This document shows positions 1-11,897 of a stretch of DNA of 64,000 bases, piece by piece. A model generated the notes under the pieces. It was not told the DNA's origin and made no database searches. It saw only the letters and a program-made list of their open reading frames with translations. A program made the position numbers and the translations under genes. The stretch is from Crambe crambe. Lineage: Eukaryota > Porifera > Demospongiae > Poecilosclerida > Crambeidae. The DNA is taken from positions 682,001 through 746,000 of the forward strand of contig OZ004590.1 of the NCBI GenBank assembly GCA_963924555.1. Direction: 5' to 3'. Positions within the stretch are counted from its first letter, which is position 1, and each line of letters begins with the position of its first letter.

Positions 1-55
1 CACATGCCAATCAGCTATTTTTACTCGAAAACAATATGGGCATACAAAAAGTAAA

Positions 56-345
56 CAAACAAGTGAAAGGAATGCTAAATAAAAAGGCCATGTAGGGTTA
101 GTCTGTACTTTAACAGTTTCTGTCAACAAAAATCAAAATTATGCTGCCTTCAATAATAATCCCTACATCACTGCCTAAACCAAGCAGAACACTTTTATAC
201 TGACATGAACAATTAAAGCAGCTTGGTGGGAGGCAGTGATGTAGGGATTATTATTGAAGGCAGCATAATTCTGTTGACAGAAACTGTTAAAGTACAGACT
301 GACCCTACATGGCCTTTTTATTTAGCATTTCAATATAGCTATCTG
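56..345. mobile_element. Foldback element FB-1
   Basis: Arms 69-176 and 231-331 are near-perfect inverted copies; the ends read AAATAAAAAGGCCATGTAGGG and the complement. An ACAAGTGA terminal motif precedes the left arm. No coding capacity. It directly abuts FB-2 to the right. Confidence 0.82.
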
Positions 346-366
346 CATTATATCAATAAAGGCGGT

Positions 367-665
367 GAACAAGTAAAGGAAAAAATATTTATTCTAAATA
401 AAAAAGAGAAGTAGGGATGGCTGTGTGCAGCTCAATTACCCATCACCAATATTACCAAACTACGAGATAACTATTCCTACTTCACTCCCTTTATATCTCA
501 TCTTGGCCTGTCATGGGGGTGAAGTAGGAATAGTTAGCTTGTAGTTCGGTAATATTGGTGATGCATGAGTAAGGGGTTACTTGACTGAAGTTCGCTCCCT
601 TGTTGCTGAACTTTTTGAACCACACACAGCCATCCCTACTTCTCTTTTTAATAAATATAGGCAAA
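367..665. mobile_element. Foldback element FB-2
   Basis: The left arm begins AACAAGTAAAGGAAAAAA, then GAAGTAGGGATGGCTGTGTG; the right arm ends in the complement. The arms carry the shared block CAATATTACCAAACTACGAG. Related copies lie at 29612-29990 and, degraded, at 49374-49560. Confidence 0.8.
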
Positions 666-1684
666 AATATGGCATACGTCATGTCCAGCTGGAATTCCAG
701 CAAGAATATATACAGGAAATTAAACAAGGAGTAAGGAGGTCTAAATTGAATCAACCAATCAAGTTCACATATCTGGCCAGGACCTTAAATACTTGATAGA
801 GCTTGGAAATACATTGCTTAACGAAGCCGTCCTTATAATATGTGGGTGGTATCAGACAACAGATGGCTGGTGTCTCATCAATTCATTGAGAGCAAAGCAA
901 GCCACTCTCTATGGTGTACAAAATACTGCAGCATGCACAAAATAGCTAATTTTACAATGTAAAGTGAAAAAAGGGCAAGGTTAGACCGAAGGAATGCGAA
1001 AGATAGAGCCAGAAGAAGCTCTGAATCAGTGGAACAAAGATGGTCAAGGCTTGATAAAAGAAATGAAAGGGATAGGGTTTATAGACTCTATGAGAAGAGG
1101 GCATGCAACTCCAAAATATCATAACGCAACATTTCAAAAGCAAGCTGTGTTGCTTCGCTCGCCCTTCTATGCTACGAGAACATAACTTATTATTATGAAA
1201 AAAAAATTGTATCTTGGTGACACTTTAATTCAGTTGCATCTATGTACTTTTCAGTGCTTAATTTATCATCCTTACATTACACCTATATATGCTGTGACCA
1301 TGTGACATTCTTCCTACTGGGAGGGTTCTTATGAGAATTTTCAATGCCGGATCTATTCGCAATTCACTCCAATTAACACACACCACATTTAGGTACAACT
1401 GAAAAACCACAAATTTCTGGTTAAATGGTTAACATTAAGTAGAAAAGAAGCAAAATGTATTCAGCAAAGTCCTAGGACTTACATGCAAGAGTACAAGCCT
1501 ATACAGTTGATATACTTCTTAGAACACAACGCCTATGCTACATTCAATGCACATCATCACAGCATTGTGGGCATTGTAATGCTGTCCAAATATTATGCCC
1601 AGCTTGATTGAGGCACTAAATGGATTATAGGTGCTTGGCTTAAATAAGTGCTTTGTGGTAAACATTATACAGCGCCTATATTAC
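666..1684. other. No gene seen
   Basis: AT-rich sequence with scattered short open frames. Around 1095-1180 there is a GAGGGCATGCAACTCC...GCTTCGCTCGCCC pair resembling the ends of the 35.0-kb foldback. Confidence 0.5.
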
Positions 1685-1870
1685 GCCTGCATTTGTCTAT
1701 CAGAGAGTGCGCTAGCACTCTCTAAGTAGGGATGGCGGGTCAAAGGTCATAAGACAGTATAAACTAAAAACTCTTCTTTCTCTTCTACCCTTACTCTACA
1801 GGTTCTCAGAAGTCTAGAGTGAATTATTACATCTACAAAGAAGAGAGGAGAATATTCCAAAACCAAAAAT
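1685..1870. repeat. AGAGAGTGC hairpin plus shared 150-bp repeat
   Basis: AGAGAGTGCGCTAGCACTCT followed by GTAGGGATGGCGGGTCAAAG. The same layout recurs at about 25400-25480 and, without the hairpin, at 29350-29490. Related hairpins mark the ends of the large repeats at 31000-31026 and 43926-43955. Confidence 0.65.
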
Positions 1871-1927
1871 TCATTCGCTAACATAAGAAAAAAACGATGT
1901 CTAAAATTGACTTTTGTTCTTTTTCTT

Positions 1928-1929
<2 letters not shown>

Positions 1930-1966
<37 letters not shown>

Positions 1967-1967
1967 C
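1930..1967 (+). repeat. (ATA)n microsatellite
   Basis: About twelve AAT/ATA units. Confidence 0.93.
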
Positions 1968-2261
1968 AGATCGACGTACCGACTTACTGGCTATAGTCAT
2001 CAAAATTCTGCTTTGGCCATCTGTTAGAGCGGCACCTAGAGGCTGATCTTTTGCTATTAGTTTTGACTAAGGCTCTACTTCACTATTCGAGCACTCGGAA
2101 CACTAGCTAATCTTTCGACGCCATTTTGAAGCGCACGTTGGTAGGGGCGGGGCTTATGGGCGGAGCCACGTAAGCTTAGCTAGGTCTTCGTTTAGCTAGC
2201 TATTATTCTTATCTGATGATGTTCCAGTCACTCCTTGCTGAATTACAGTACAGATGCTCAT

Positions 2262-2877
2262 CTTATAGTAGTATTATAGCCAGTACTTGGCTGTAGTGTA
2301 GTCAGCTCACTTCACCATGCCATGCACATGTCATTAAGCTACATTGCTGTTGCTGTAAAGTTTTATATTAAATAATAGACAAAACTTAAATAGCTAAACA
2401 AATTCTTCAACCAGAGACTGTGTATGTACCTACAAAAGAAAAAGATAAGTTTTATGTAGAGCTGGCTTTGTATAGTACTGTACTGTAGACTCGTGTCAAA
2501 TTAATAATCACTGCATGCATACTCTCAATTGAAGTGACAGTCAATACTGCCACTAAATTCTTTACATAGCTACACAACTTACATTCAACTTCAAGCACTA
2601 AGAAAAAAGGATAGAAACAAGTGAATGCAAAAAATTTCTTCTAAATAAAAAGGTTAAGTAGGGATAGCTTAAAATCTAGCTGGGCTATATAATGTACTGC
2701 AGCCTCGTATGAAAACAATCCCTACTTTTACAACTGCCATAGCTAGCTATAGGTAGTGGATATAAATGTAGGGATTGTTTTCATACGAGGCTGCAGTACA
2801 TTATATAGCCCAGCTAGATTTTAAGCTATCCCTACTTAACCTTTTTATTTAGAAGAAATTTTTTGCATTCACTTGTA
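2262..2877. mobile_element. Foldback FB-3 with a 340-bp body, inverted copy of 43420-43925
   Basis: 2616-2877 is a hairpin: GTAGGGATAGCTTAAAATC with its complement, and AACAAGTGAATGC at the end. The adjoining 2262-2615 matches 43628-43925 on the opposite strand. The hairpin is also found as a relic near 51795-51915. Confidence 0.78.
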
Positions 2878-3147
2878 TGAATATGTTTTCATTGGACATT
2901 TTGTTCTAGACGACTATTGGGAGTGTTCAAAAACATCACATGCTCATGTAGTTAAATTCATATTAACCAATCAGAACCTATTGATGGGATTCATAGTAAT
3001 AGCATACCTCCAGGATGCTGACATGGACAGACCTGGTGGTTATGACAATAGGTCCTGCACAACAATACTTGACCTCTCTCGAAGTACAGCATAATTCACC
3101 CTCTTGTTTGTTGCCATCCAGTTGTCTGCTCAATGTACTAAGATAGT

Positions 3148-3587
3148 ATACCATATGGGTAGATATTTTCGAGGGATTTTAATTTCGTGGTTTTCACGGT
3201 CACTTTGCATTTCACAGAATTTTTAACATTCAAAAAAATAAATAGCCTATTAATTTTAGCACATGCGCATTAGTCATTATAGAGTACTTTGACCTCGATC
3301 TTTTCAGATGGCTCTCTACAAGTATTTCAGAACTTCACTTCAGAACAGCAGAACTTCGCCATCTGAAGCTTCCTATAGACGTGAAATTCCCTAACCATTG
3401 AAGGATAACTAAAACTGGTCATCCTTCCAGCTGCTCACAATCACCACATGTGCAATTTTTTTTTACACTGCACATGAGCGATATAATTATTGCAACGCAT
3501 ACGAAGAGAAATTAAAATCCTCGAAATTTTTATAATCTGATATTCACGAAATTTTAATTCCTCGAAAATATCTACCCATACGGTAGA
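3148..3587. mobile_element. 440-bp foldback MITE
   Basis: Terminal inverted repeat GGGTAGATATTTTCGAGG at 3157 and its complement at 3561-3579, with a second inner pair (GAAATTAAAATCC). The interior has no open frame of note. Confidence 0.75.
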
Positions 3588-4789
3588 TTCTTTACATCCT
3601 TGTAAAGTACCAACTCATTAGTGCTTGAACTCCTTATCTGGATGACAACATATTAGGGTGGACGGGTGGACCAGACCAGAAGAGGAGCTTTTCAATGGTG
3701 TATCATAGTTTCTATGGGACTAGCTGCTTTGACTGAATTGGTGGGGGGTATGGTTTCAAAAATATGAAAGAACATCTACGTACCTTCATATGTGATCCTC
3801 TCTGATATCCTATCCTCATAATTGACGTTTGTCCGAAACATGTATTGTAGATATGCAATTCATCAGAGGTTTCATCTTGTACGAGCAGAAATGAACCTAT
3901 CTGGGAGAACAATGCAGATGGAGCTCGTATCTACATAATTATACAGTTTACAACAATAAGATTGGCCTTCATGTACCTGATATACTTTATATGGGGCATC
4001 TGTGCCATCCCCATTAATAGCAATTGTCAAGGCTTGCAAATCAGATCCTGCATTGAGAGACCAACCTCAACACTTATAAATAGCTCTTCTCCTTGATCAA
4101 TCAACACCTGGGTGACAGCAAATATGGTAGACTAAGAGCTAGTCAGACACAAGGTCAAGGTCTAAGAATCAAGGGGGTGGGGTATATAGTGCACTGCAAA
4201 AATTGTTGAAAGCTAGCGGGTTGGAAAATGATGCACTATTTATGACAGGTTAAAGGTAAAGACTGTCAATATTGAGTAATGCGGTATGAACCATTACTTT
4301 TCTGAAATAAGGCCATGAAAGATTATGATGATGATGAACGACCGGATAAAAATAGCGATTATAAAGTTGCTGTAAATGATACTGCTTTGTCTTCTGCTGA
4401 GTCCCAGCACATTGAAGGTGTTCTGTCTTCAAGTTAGGGAGTTGCTGACTGCAGGAGGGAAGTATTCTGGAGTATATTAGTCCAATGGGGCAATCCGTGC
4501 CATCCTCACTTGAGAGTACTATCCATTGTACTCTCTGGCCATGGACTTTTTTTCACTTCCCCAACTACAATTTCCAGGCTGAGTCCATAAGACTACGTAT
4601 ACACTCCTTCATCAACAATTTAGGTAAGAAATTTCAATATTCTAATTATGACTGTAAATACAGAGCATTAAACCATGCAGTCATAATGTACAATAACTGC
4701 AGAGTGGAAGATAAAACCAAAATATACCATTTGCAGGTCAAAAGGTCATATCCAATCTGTACTTTGGCTGAGGTATTACTCTATAAGAG
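3588..4789. other. No gene seen; repeat fragments
   Basis: 3640-3770 matches part of the 37.3-kb palindrome family (TATGGGACTAGCTGCTTTGA). 4729-4770 resembles 9010-9050 (CAGGTCAAAAGGTCA). The rest is unassigned. Confidence 0.5.
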
Positions 4790-5040
4790 GAAAAACATTT
4801 CTTCTAAATGAAAGAGTGATGTAGGCTTGAGTACATGACTATTAAAAGTATGGAACAAGGTGCTGGCTATGTACTGCATTTGCTCTGCTAACTGCCACAG
4901 AATTGACAAACCCTACATCGCTGCATGGACTGTATTGGTGCTCTGAGTGTCATAAAACCCTACATCACTGCTGCCATATATTGGCTACACCTTGCAGCGA
5001 TGTAGGGTTAGGGTTTCCGCTACACGTTTATCATAATTAA
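4790..5040. repeat. Decayed foldback with GATGTAGGGTT ends
   Basis: AGTGATGTAGGCTTGAG, two internal CCCTACATC blocks and a final CAGCGATGTAGGGTTAGGG. It resembles the TAGGGAT foldbacks but the arms are only partly paired. Confidence 0.45.
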
Positions 5041-5089
5041 TGGGAGTGGTTTCAAAACCAGTGCTAGTACAGCTATGTTATAGTTTTAC

Positions 5090-5405
5090 TCCTGCTCCTG
5101 ATTTCTCCTTGGAAAAACTTGGCATTCCTGAAGAAGGAACAACACACAGCTGTCAAAGCAGTCTACGATGAGAAGGATGTTTTTGTTTCTCTACCAAACT
5201 GGTTATAGAAAGATCTGTTACCAGACTCTCCCCTTCATGATGATGCGTAGTGCAGTACTGGTTGCTTCTCCATTAGTTGCTCTGATGATCGACCAACGAT
5301 GCTGTGGCCAGTACTACCTCGCTAGATCTGCCAGTCATAGATCAGATAGCCTTCTCTTTTATGCCTTGTTACTTCTGATGCCCTGGAGGATCCAAGCATT
5401 CTTGG
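5090..5405 (+). pseudogene. RecQ-like helicase fragment (Walker A and motif Ia region)
   Basis: Two frames together show the start of a RecQ-type superfamily 2 helicase: AVKAVYDEKDVFVSLP in one frame, then, after a one-base shift, TGYRKICYQTLPF and VLVASPLVALMIDQ in the next. These match the Walker A (LPTGxGKS.CYQ) and the SPLVALMxDQ blocks. The frame is broken at the Walker A and the Lys position reads KI rather than KS, so it is not functional. A 58-bp hairpin element interrupts its 3' side. Confidence 0.72.
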
Positions 5406-5407
5406 AA

Positions 5408-5465
5408 TAGTCTCCGAGCCAGCCCAGCGAAAAAAAAAAATTAAGTGGGCTGGCTCACAAGACTA
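5408..5465. mobile_element. 58-bp micro-MITE, TAGTCT...AGACTA ends, 9-bp target duplication
   Basis: A near-perfect hairpin: TAGTCTCCGAGCCAGCCCA on the left and TGGGCTGGCTCACAAGACTA on the right, separated by an A-rich loop. TTCTTGGAA occurs at 5399-5407 and 5466-5474, a perfect 9-bp target duplication (13 bp match if shared end bases are counted). It sits within the RecQ-like fragment. The ends resemble those of the larger element at 42844-43327. Confidence 0.75.
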
Positions 5466-5479
5466 TTCTTGGAATAGTA

Positions 5480-5602
5480 TGACATCTGATCTTGCTATAT
5501 AGCACTTTTCGTCAAAACTTGTCATCGCATGCACGTTTATTATGTAATTCAAAAATTGGTGCATGTGCAAATAGTGGATACCAGGCTCTTTTTCCCCCAT
5601 CC

Positions 5603-5633
<31 letters not shown>

Positions 5634-6550
5634 GAGGCTGGGTTAAAGGCTACCTGCTAGCTAGCTCAACAATATGGAATGCACATGCCAATTGAAATAC
5701 TCAATACCTCCTGCTCATCGGTGATCTGCTCAATATCTGCAAACTAGCTAAGCACTCATAGTTAGCACTGTGCTTTTCATTCTATTAGCTTAACATGCAT
5801 GTATGCATAGTAAATGCCAAAATGATGAACTGATTTTTAAAGCTGTCTGCTATTATGATAAGAAAAGTCAGTGCTACCTCAATTAAATCTTCTGCATTAA
5901 ATCTCACCTCATTAATGGGAGTCTGTAAACACTGGACTGGACTGGACTACTGGACTCCAAATTTGATCAAGAAAACCAATTTTGGCCTATCAATCTAACT
6001 TGCCTCAGTCCTTGTCTTGCTTTTCAAAGTCTCGAACATGGCTATCTCTATGCTCAATGAAAAATGGACCTGGAGAGGTTATGTACTTTTCTGGATCAGC
6101 CCCCTGAGCACATGGAGTCCTTCAAAAGGAAAGAAGCAGATTAATGGCTACAGCATAGTTACACATTAGCAATCTTTCAAGTGTAACAGCAGCTTTGAGT
6201 TGCAACAATTAATGCAAGGGAGGCATAATTTATGGGTTGGTGAGGGAAAGATTGTGCTTCATCATAATTAAGGGGCTGAAGCACTCTTCACACAATCAAG
6301 ATCCTATTGCTGTATCAGTGATTTTGAAGTAAATAAGATTTATACTTCGTTTCTAAAGAAATTTTGATTATTTTATGCTAGCTTGTCCTACTATTGCATG
6401 ACTACTCTCTGTTTTAATCAAATGCTGTAGACAGTACCTACGTAGTAGTGACTCATTCCTGGTACACTAAACTGGCTGGTAAGATACACAATATATATGT
6501 ACATATGTACAACCATAAGTGTGTGGGTTTGTTCAACTACAATGATCATA
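5480..6550. other. C run at about 5592-5622, otherwise nothing recognised
   Basis: CATCCCC then a long C run followed by an A run; the rest is unassigned AT-rich sequence. Confidence 0.5.
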
Positions 6551-6555
6551 TCCAT

Positions 6556-6682
6556 ATTGGATACTACATACGCACATTATCTAGTATACTACATATGCAC
6601 ACTATCTAGTATACTACATATGCACACTATCTAGTACACTACATATGCACACTATCTAGTATACTTCATACGCACATTATCT
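6556..6682 (+). repeat. 25-bp minisatellite, five copies
   Basis: Unit ATACTACATATGCACACTAT plus CTAGT, with small differences among copies. Confidence 0.88.
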
Positions 6683-7276
6683 GCATATGCATGCAATGAA
6701 GTGGTGATATGAGACAGGACATATTCTAAGTTCATACTTGTCTTCTACCTAATATTAAGAATGTTACCCCAGGCAGGCATGCATACGCTGGCTGTGCTGT
6801 GTGCACCAGCACCAGATTATACACTCCATTATTGGATAGCTTCATCAATTTATGTAGCACTAAAATAATAATATGCTCATTTAGCATATGATTTTAGTGT
6901 CCCATGCCTTCTCTACAGAGACTGATCATGGGGTTGAAGTCTTTCTGCAGGCATCAATCAGCCCTACTCCACAGAGATCCAATGTTCTGAGTAAAACAGA
7001 TACCCACACATGTAACTTTTATAAGGCACTTGTTACTCAAAGGCTTGTGAGTGATTACTGCAACACAAACTATATCAAGTACATGCAAACACCATTGAAG
7101 TTATACTGTGCATGTATGCCAGAGACTACTTCAGCACTATAACATGTGTTAGTACAAAGATAGGATATCTATAAGCTAATTAGTGTCTCTGACTCTGTAT
7201 TCTCATACATGCACCACATTTCAAAAAAGGTGATAAACAAGTAATAAATATTTAACAGACAAGTAAGGACTACATG

Positions 7277-7452
7277 AACAAGAGAGTTAAGTTATTACTC
7301 CTTACCCTCCTGATTTTAATAACCACACCCATATCATAACTACTTCAGCTGCTCTACCCCAGAATAATAATAATTATGAAGTAGGGAGTTAAGTAGTTGG
7401 ACGATAAGTTATGGGTGTTTTTGAAATTAGGAGGAACTTAACTCTCTCGTTA
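7277..7452. mobile_element. Imperfect foldback, AGAGAGTTAAG ends
   Basis: AACAAGAGAGTTAAGTTATTACTCCT on the left pairs loosely with AGGAGGAACTTAACTCTCTC on the right; the inner ATAACCACACCCATA pairs with TATGGGTGTT. A related fragment lies at about 55975-56065. Confidence 0.6.
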
Positions 7453-7961
7453 ATCCTCAGCGCATGCGCAAGGGTTATAGTAATCATTTTGTCTGTCTGT
7501 CTGTCTGTCACCACCTTGATCTAGGAGCTAGTGCACTTACCACAGTTCAAACAGCCATGAGCACAGCAGGCGATGTGATGTCTTTGAAAAAAGTGTGCAT
7601 TCTATATAATATAGCAGCCAAGAGAGGGAGAGAAGAGGCATGGTCGTCTAGAAGCATATCTCTCTTTTATCACACTGACAGCTGGACAGTTGAAAAGATG
7701 CACCCGTAGAGTTGATGGTTAGCCGGCAAACAACTGTTCAAAAATATTGAAGTTTGATAATGACAGTTTGCACATACATGAAATTGATCACACTTGCTTC
7801 TGGATCTAAGATCACATGTGATGAAAATACTTGGTGCATATACAAGGTGAGATAACTATGTTTAAGCCATGTTTATCTATGAACCTGCACTGAGGGTTGC
7901 ATTTAGTGCTTTTTATTCACATGATTTTTTGACCTTATACACAGCCAGCCATCCTTAAAGT

Positions 7962-8127
7962 ACACTCTTTTCTAGCTCTAAGTGTTTTAATGCACCTGCA
8001 CGAGAATGATGCAATAATGCTCGTAATGCATGAGCCGAAGGCGAGTGCATTACATCACCGAGAGCATTATAGCATCATTCGAGTGCACCATGCATTAAAA
8101 TACATGGAGCTAGAAAAGAGTGCTCTA
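7962..8127. mobile_element. 166-bp foldback centred on a GAGCCGAAGGCGAG hairpin
   Basis: Outer arms ACTCTTTTCTAGCTC and GAGCTAGAAAAGAGTGC, inner arms TTTTAATGCA and TGCATTAAAA, and a central CATGAGCCGAAGGCGAGTGC hairpin. Confidence 0.7.
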
Positions 8128-8288
8128 AACATTAGTGCTGATCACATGACTTGTGACCAATCAAATTCCAGTTGGTCCTTACAGAACTCTAGCCCTACAA
8201 GATTCCCTTCTTTTTCTTGACAGAGATTTAGTTGGCACAGGAGAAATACCAGAAGGTATGCCTGTTATGTATTATTGTGTGCCTGTTC

Positions 8289-8321
8289 GTTTGTTTTTTC
8301 TTTCTTTCTTTCTTTCTTTCT
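8289..8321 (+). repeat. (TTTC)n microsatellite
   Basis: Short CTTT tetranucleotide run. Confidence 0.85.
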
Positions 8322-8759
8322 TAAACAAGTTGAGTGGTCTTTTTAAAGACTAAGAACATGCAATTTAGCATTGAGCAAGCACACAGGATTGGTATTCACA
8401 CATAGCTAGTATTCTGGATCTCACTATTCAATGGTTTCTGAATGCATACATAACTGTGGAATGCCTCAGTTCTAGTGACACAACCCAGCTGTTGGATTCT
8501 CCATGCACAAAGCTTTCATGGTGGACTAACCATAGCTAGGATCAAAGTTTAAATTGCACAACATACATCAATGTAAGAAAATGGTGTCCTGCTAGCCTAA
8601 ACTATCTGTTTCTAAGCAACTAAAAACTTTGTTTTAATTTCTGACTCTGGTTAGACCAAAGAAAGTGTGAAGGTAGCCTTACATGTTTAAAACCTGCTGA
8701 GAAGCAGTTAACATATCTCTGCTCAGTGACATCTTGTGAAGGAAGTTGTTGTAGAAGCA

Positions 8760-10840
8760 CTGCAGAGAGCTCCTCAGATATTGTTCAGTAGAAAGCCAAG
8801 AGAATTTACCGAAGAGGGCCAGTGATGAAAGTGATGATGACAGTAATCAGAAAGAGAAAGAAGAGCATCAAGAACATCCAAGGGAAATAAGAAAGGGGAA
8901 TCTGCTAGAAGAGGACAAACTACATTGGGCCAAAGAAAGAAGAAGAAAGGGGAACCAAGGTACGTATGATGTACGTATATTGCAGTGAGGATTACAACAG
9001 TCGCCATTTACCAGGTCAAAAGGTCAAATGTCTGATCAAGATTTACTTTGGTCTGACATCATATTGGTATAACACATCCCATTGCACTTAGGAATGTACC
9101 ATATTATAATATGGCCGATCAACTCTTCCCATGGTCTGACATTTTGTCAAGAGAGTTATAATCCTCACTGATATTGACAAGCTAAACTGAACATACTGTG
9201 TATATTTGTGCACATACGCTCCAAAATCCTTTGTGTATTATCCCAGCAACCAAACTTGGATAGCAATACAACTGAGGCAGTAGTTATCGTATTTTGCTAT
9301 AGAGAAGAGTTTCAATGGTCTATAACTGATGTTACTTCACCAACTGGTGGAGTCAACAGTGAGCCCTCAGCCACAAGTCATTGCATTTACAACTGACTCG
9401 AAAGGAACCACTGAATGAAAGAAGCAAAAACACTATTTCAAACTTGTACTAACCAATGCAATTTGGAATCTACAGTACATCAATTTGCTTCACAAAAAAA
9501 AGTTCATGGAGGAGCTGAAAGCCTTCTGGCAATGAATGTGGCTATGGGTCTTCTACAGTTACCTCAAATAAGTGACTATTGGAGTAAGGACAAAGTTTTC
9601 ATTGACTCCCTAGTTTCTTTCTATCCTCACTCGTGATTGTTTCTTAAGCTTTTTGCATGTAAATGATTCAACCAAGCAGAAGACGTATGGAGAAGTGGGA
9701 TACGATCCTCTGTTCAAAGTTAGACCTTTATTAGTCACATACCCAGGCCCGCTTTCCACTGCCCCACGAAAAAAGCGGGCCTGGGTACGAGGCTAGACTT
9801 TTATTCAATCATTTTTCTGCTGTTTTTCCAGCATACTACTTCCCTTCTCAACACTTCTGTATTCAGTATAGATGTAATGATGATCAGTACCTGCTGTAGG
9901 GTAGCCTTCCTACAGTACCTCCCAAAGAAACCAATGAAGTTTGGAATAAGGTTTGGGTTAACTCTGAAGGAAAAATGGGATATGTTCTTGCTTTTCAGGT
10001 ATACACAGGAGCAGAAGCTGAGACTTCTAAAAAAGGTCTTGGATACAGAGTTACGTATAATGGATCTCATAAGGCTCTATATATGAGGGAAAGAACCATC
10101 TGCTTTACGTGGACAATTTTTATACCAGTCCAACTTCACTGGTTGATTTGCTGTAAAAGGGTGTGTACTGCACAGAAACTATTTGGACCAACAGAAATGG
10201 ATTCCCCAAGTCTCTCATGATGACACAGAAGTCTTCTGAGCAAGGGTCATACCGGTTTGCAACTTGTTCAAAACATTCACTCACTGCTGCATGGTGGAAG
10301 GACAGAAAAGATGTTTATGCAATGAGTTCCTTTCACAAGATGGCCAATGAATATGTTCAAATGGATTGAAGGAAAAGATCTATTTTCCATGCCCTTTCAT
10401 GATAACAATTACATGTGGAGGTGTTGATTTGACATCTCAGCTATTATTCAATGACAGAGGAGAACCCTAAAGTGGTGCAAGAAAGTGTTTTGGAGAGGAC
10501 ATGCTATCATGAATGCATGGATTGCATTCAGGACTTATCCCTCTTCAGATGTGAAGACACTAAGGTTGTTTCGTCTCAAATTTATTGAAGAACTAGTACA
10601 ACCTCTTTTGTCTATGCACCTGCACATTGTAGGAAGACAGACAGCATTGCTTGCAAGCCGTCTTGTTGGGAAACATTTCCCTTACAAATCGTCAAGCTTA
10701 GCGACAGAGATGCATTGTTTGTAGAAGTAGGCAATCACCCACAACTTCGAAGAGGATAGACACAAAATCATTGTCCAAAGTGTGATGCTTTCCTATGTTT
10801 GGGAAAATGCTTCGAATATTACCATACTAATGGGTGCAGT
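8760..10840 (+). pseudogene. Decayed piggyBac-type transposase
   Basis: Conserved piggyBac blocks appear in order but in shifting frames: an acidic N-terminal stretch near 8820-8960; LLAMNVAMGLLQLPQISDYW at about 9520-9590; GEVGYDPLFKVRPL at 9690-9730; YLPKKPMKFGIRF near 9915; MGYVLAFQVYTGAEAE near 9975; WWKDRKDVYAMSSFH near 10290; MNAWIAFRTYP near 10510; FRLKFIEELVQPLL; and the C-terminal Cys-rich CPKCDAFLCLGKCFEYYHT near 10775-10830. About 250 bp of unrelated sequence (around 8965-9200) and the 64-bp hairpin interrupt it. Many stops and frameshifts make it inactive. TTAA-flanked ends were not located. Confidence 0.85.
9732..9795. mobile_element. 64-bp micro-MITE inserted in the piggyBac relic
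   Basis: Ends TAGTCACATACCCAGGCCCG and CGGGCCTGGGTACGAGGCTA; the arms pair as a hairpin. GACCTTTAT at 9723-9731 and GACTTTTAT at 9796-9804 form a 9-bp target duplication with one mismatch. Removing it rejoins the conserved KVRPL and HFS segments of the transposase, which shows it inserted secondarily. Confidence 0.78.
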
Positions 10841-10884
10841 TAAGATGTTAATGATTATTAACGAGGTAGTGCCCACGAATGTGT

Positions 10885-11485
10885 CGGCATATGCATGATT
10901 GCCAACTTTTTATCAGGGATGGTAGGGACATATCCGTGCACTTACGTGTGGAAATTTTTTAGCCTAACCATGCCCATTTCCCCCTAACCACACCCTTTTG
11001 GATAAACTGCACCTACTTGATGATAACTTGTGTATTGTAAAGATGCTGCAACTTGCATAAATATTACCTGCCCATAATAATAATTATTACCTCATCAATA
11101 CGTGTGTAGAAGAAGCTATATCAACTCTAGAGATAGTCTTTTATAAACGTCCTATGATAAAAGTTACCTTTAGATCTGTTACCTATTCCTGGAAATCTTT
11201 GATCCATTCTACGTCTCTTAGCCTTGGGAGGCTCAGCCATGCTTAGCTAGCTAGCTAAAGTTGACCTAAGGCAAGAGAAATAGCAAAACAACTAGACTCT
11301 GGAGGGTGGAGCTTTGGAGTGTGATGCATGCTGGAATCATTTTTTGTTGAGTAAGCAAACAGTATCGTTCTCTCACCTATAGCTTCTCTAGTATCGGGAC
11401 AGTTTTGTCTGTCGGGTGGGACTCGGGATATCATGAGTGCCCTGACCAAATTGGGACAGTTGGCAACTATGCATATGCATATGTA
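10885..11485. mobile_element. TIR element, partly shared with 42195-42430
   Basis: Left GCATATGCATGATTGCCAAC and right GTTGGCAACTATGCATATGC form imperfect terminal repeats. The first half (about 10930-11250) is a diverged direct copy of 42195-42430. Long minus-strand open frames over its right half (to 11934) look like chance. Confidence 0.55.
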
Positions 11486-11897
11486 TGTATGTAGATAAGA
11501 AGAGACACAAGGACACAAGTGTTTAAACGAGAGAGAGGGGCCTGTGAGTGGAACAGTCCAGTGCTTGTGCTGTGTGAGGTGGTTTAAGAGCAGAGGAGGA
11601 TTGGCTCTCCATAAATGCATACCGGGAAGCTGAGTACTACTGGGAGTTCTACTATGAGACTTTGCTGCTTTAAGGGGCAAGCAGACCATTTAACGGCAAC
11701 TACCAAACAGGAACGTGAACACATGTACATACATATTGTGTTTCCATCCCTGTCAGTGTGTGTAAATGACTGTCTTGTGTTATAGGGGAAAGCCCCCCAT
11801 AGGTATGGTCTACTAACATGGTGAGATTGCCTACATAGATCTGAGCTAACTATCCCCAATCTCTTCAGTATCACTTCATACACATTAGCATTCCATT

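Noticed and set aside
4485..4811. 108-codon plus-strand frame
   Set aside because: No motif and its end runs into a foldback-like repeat.
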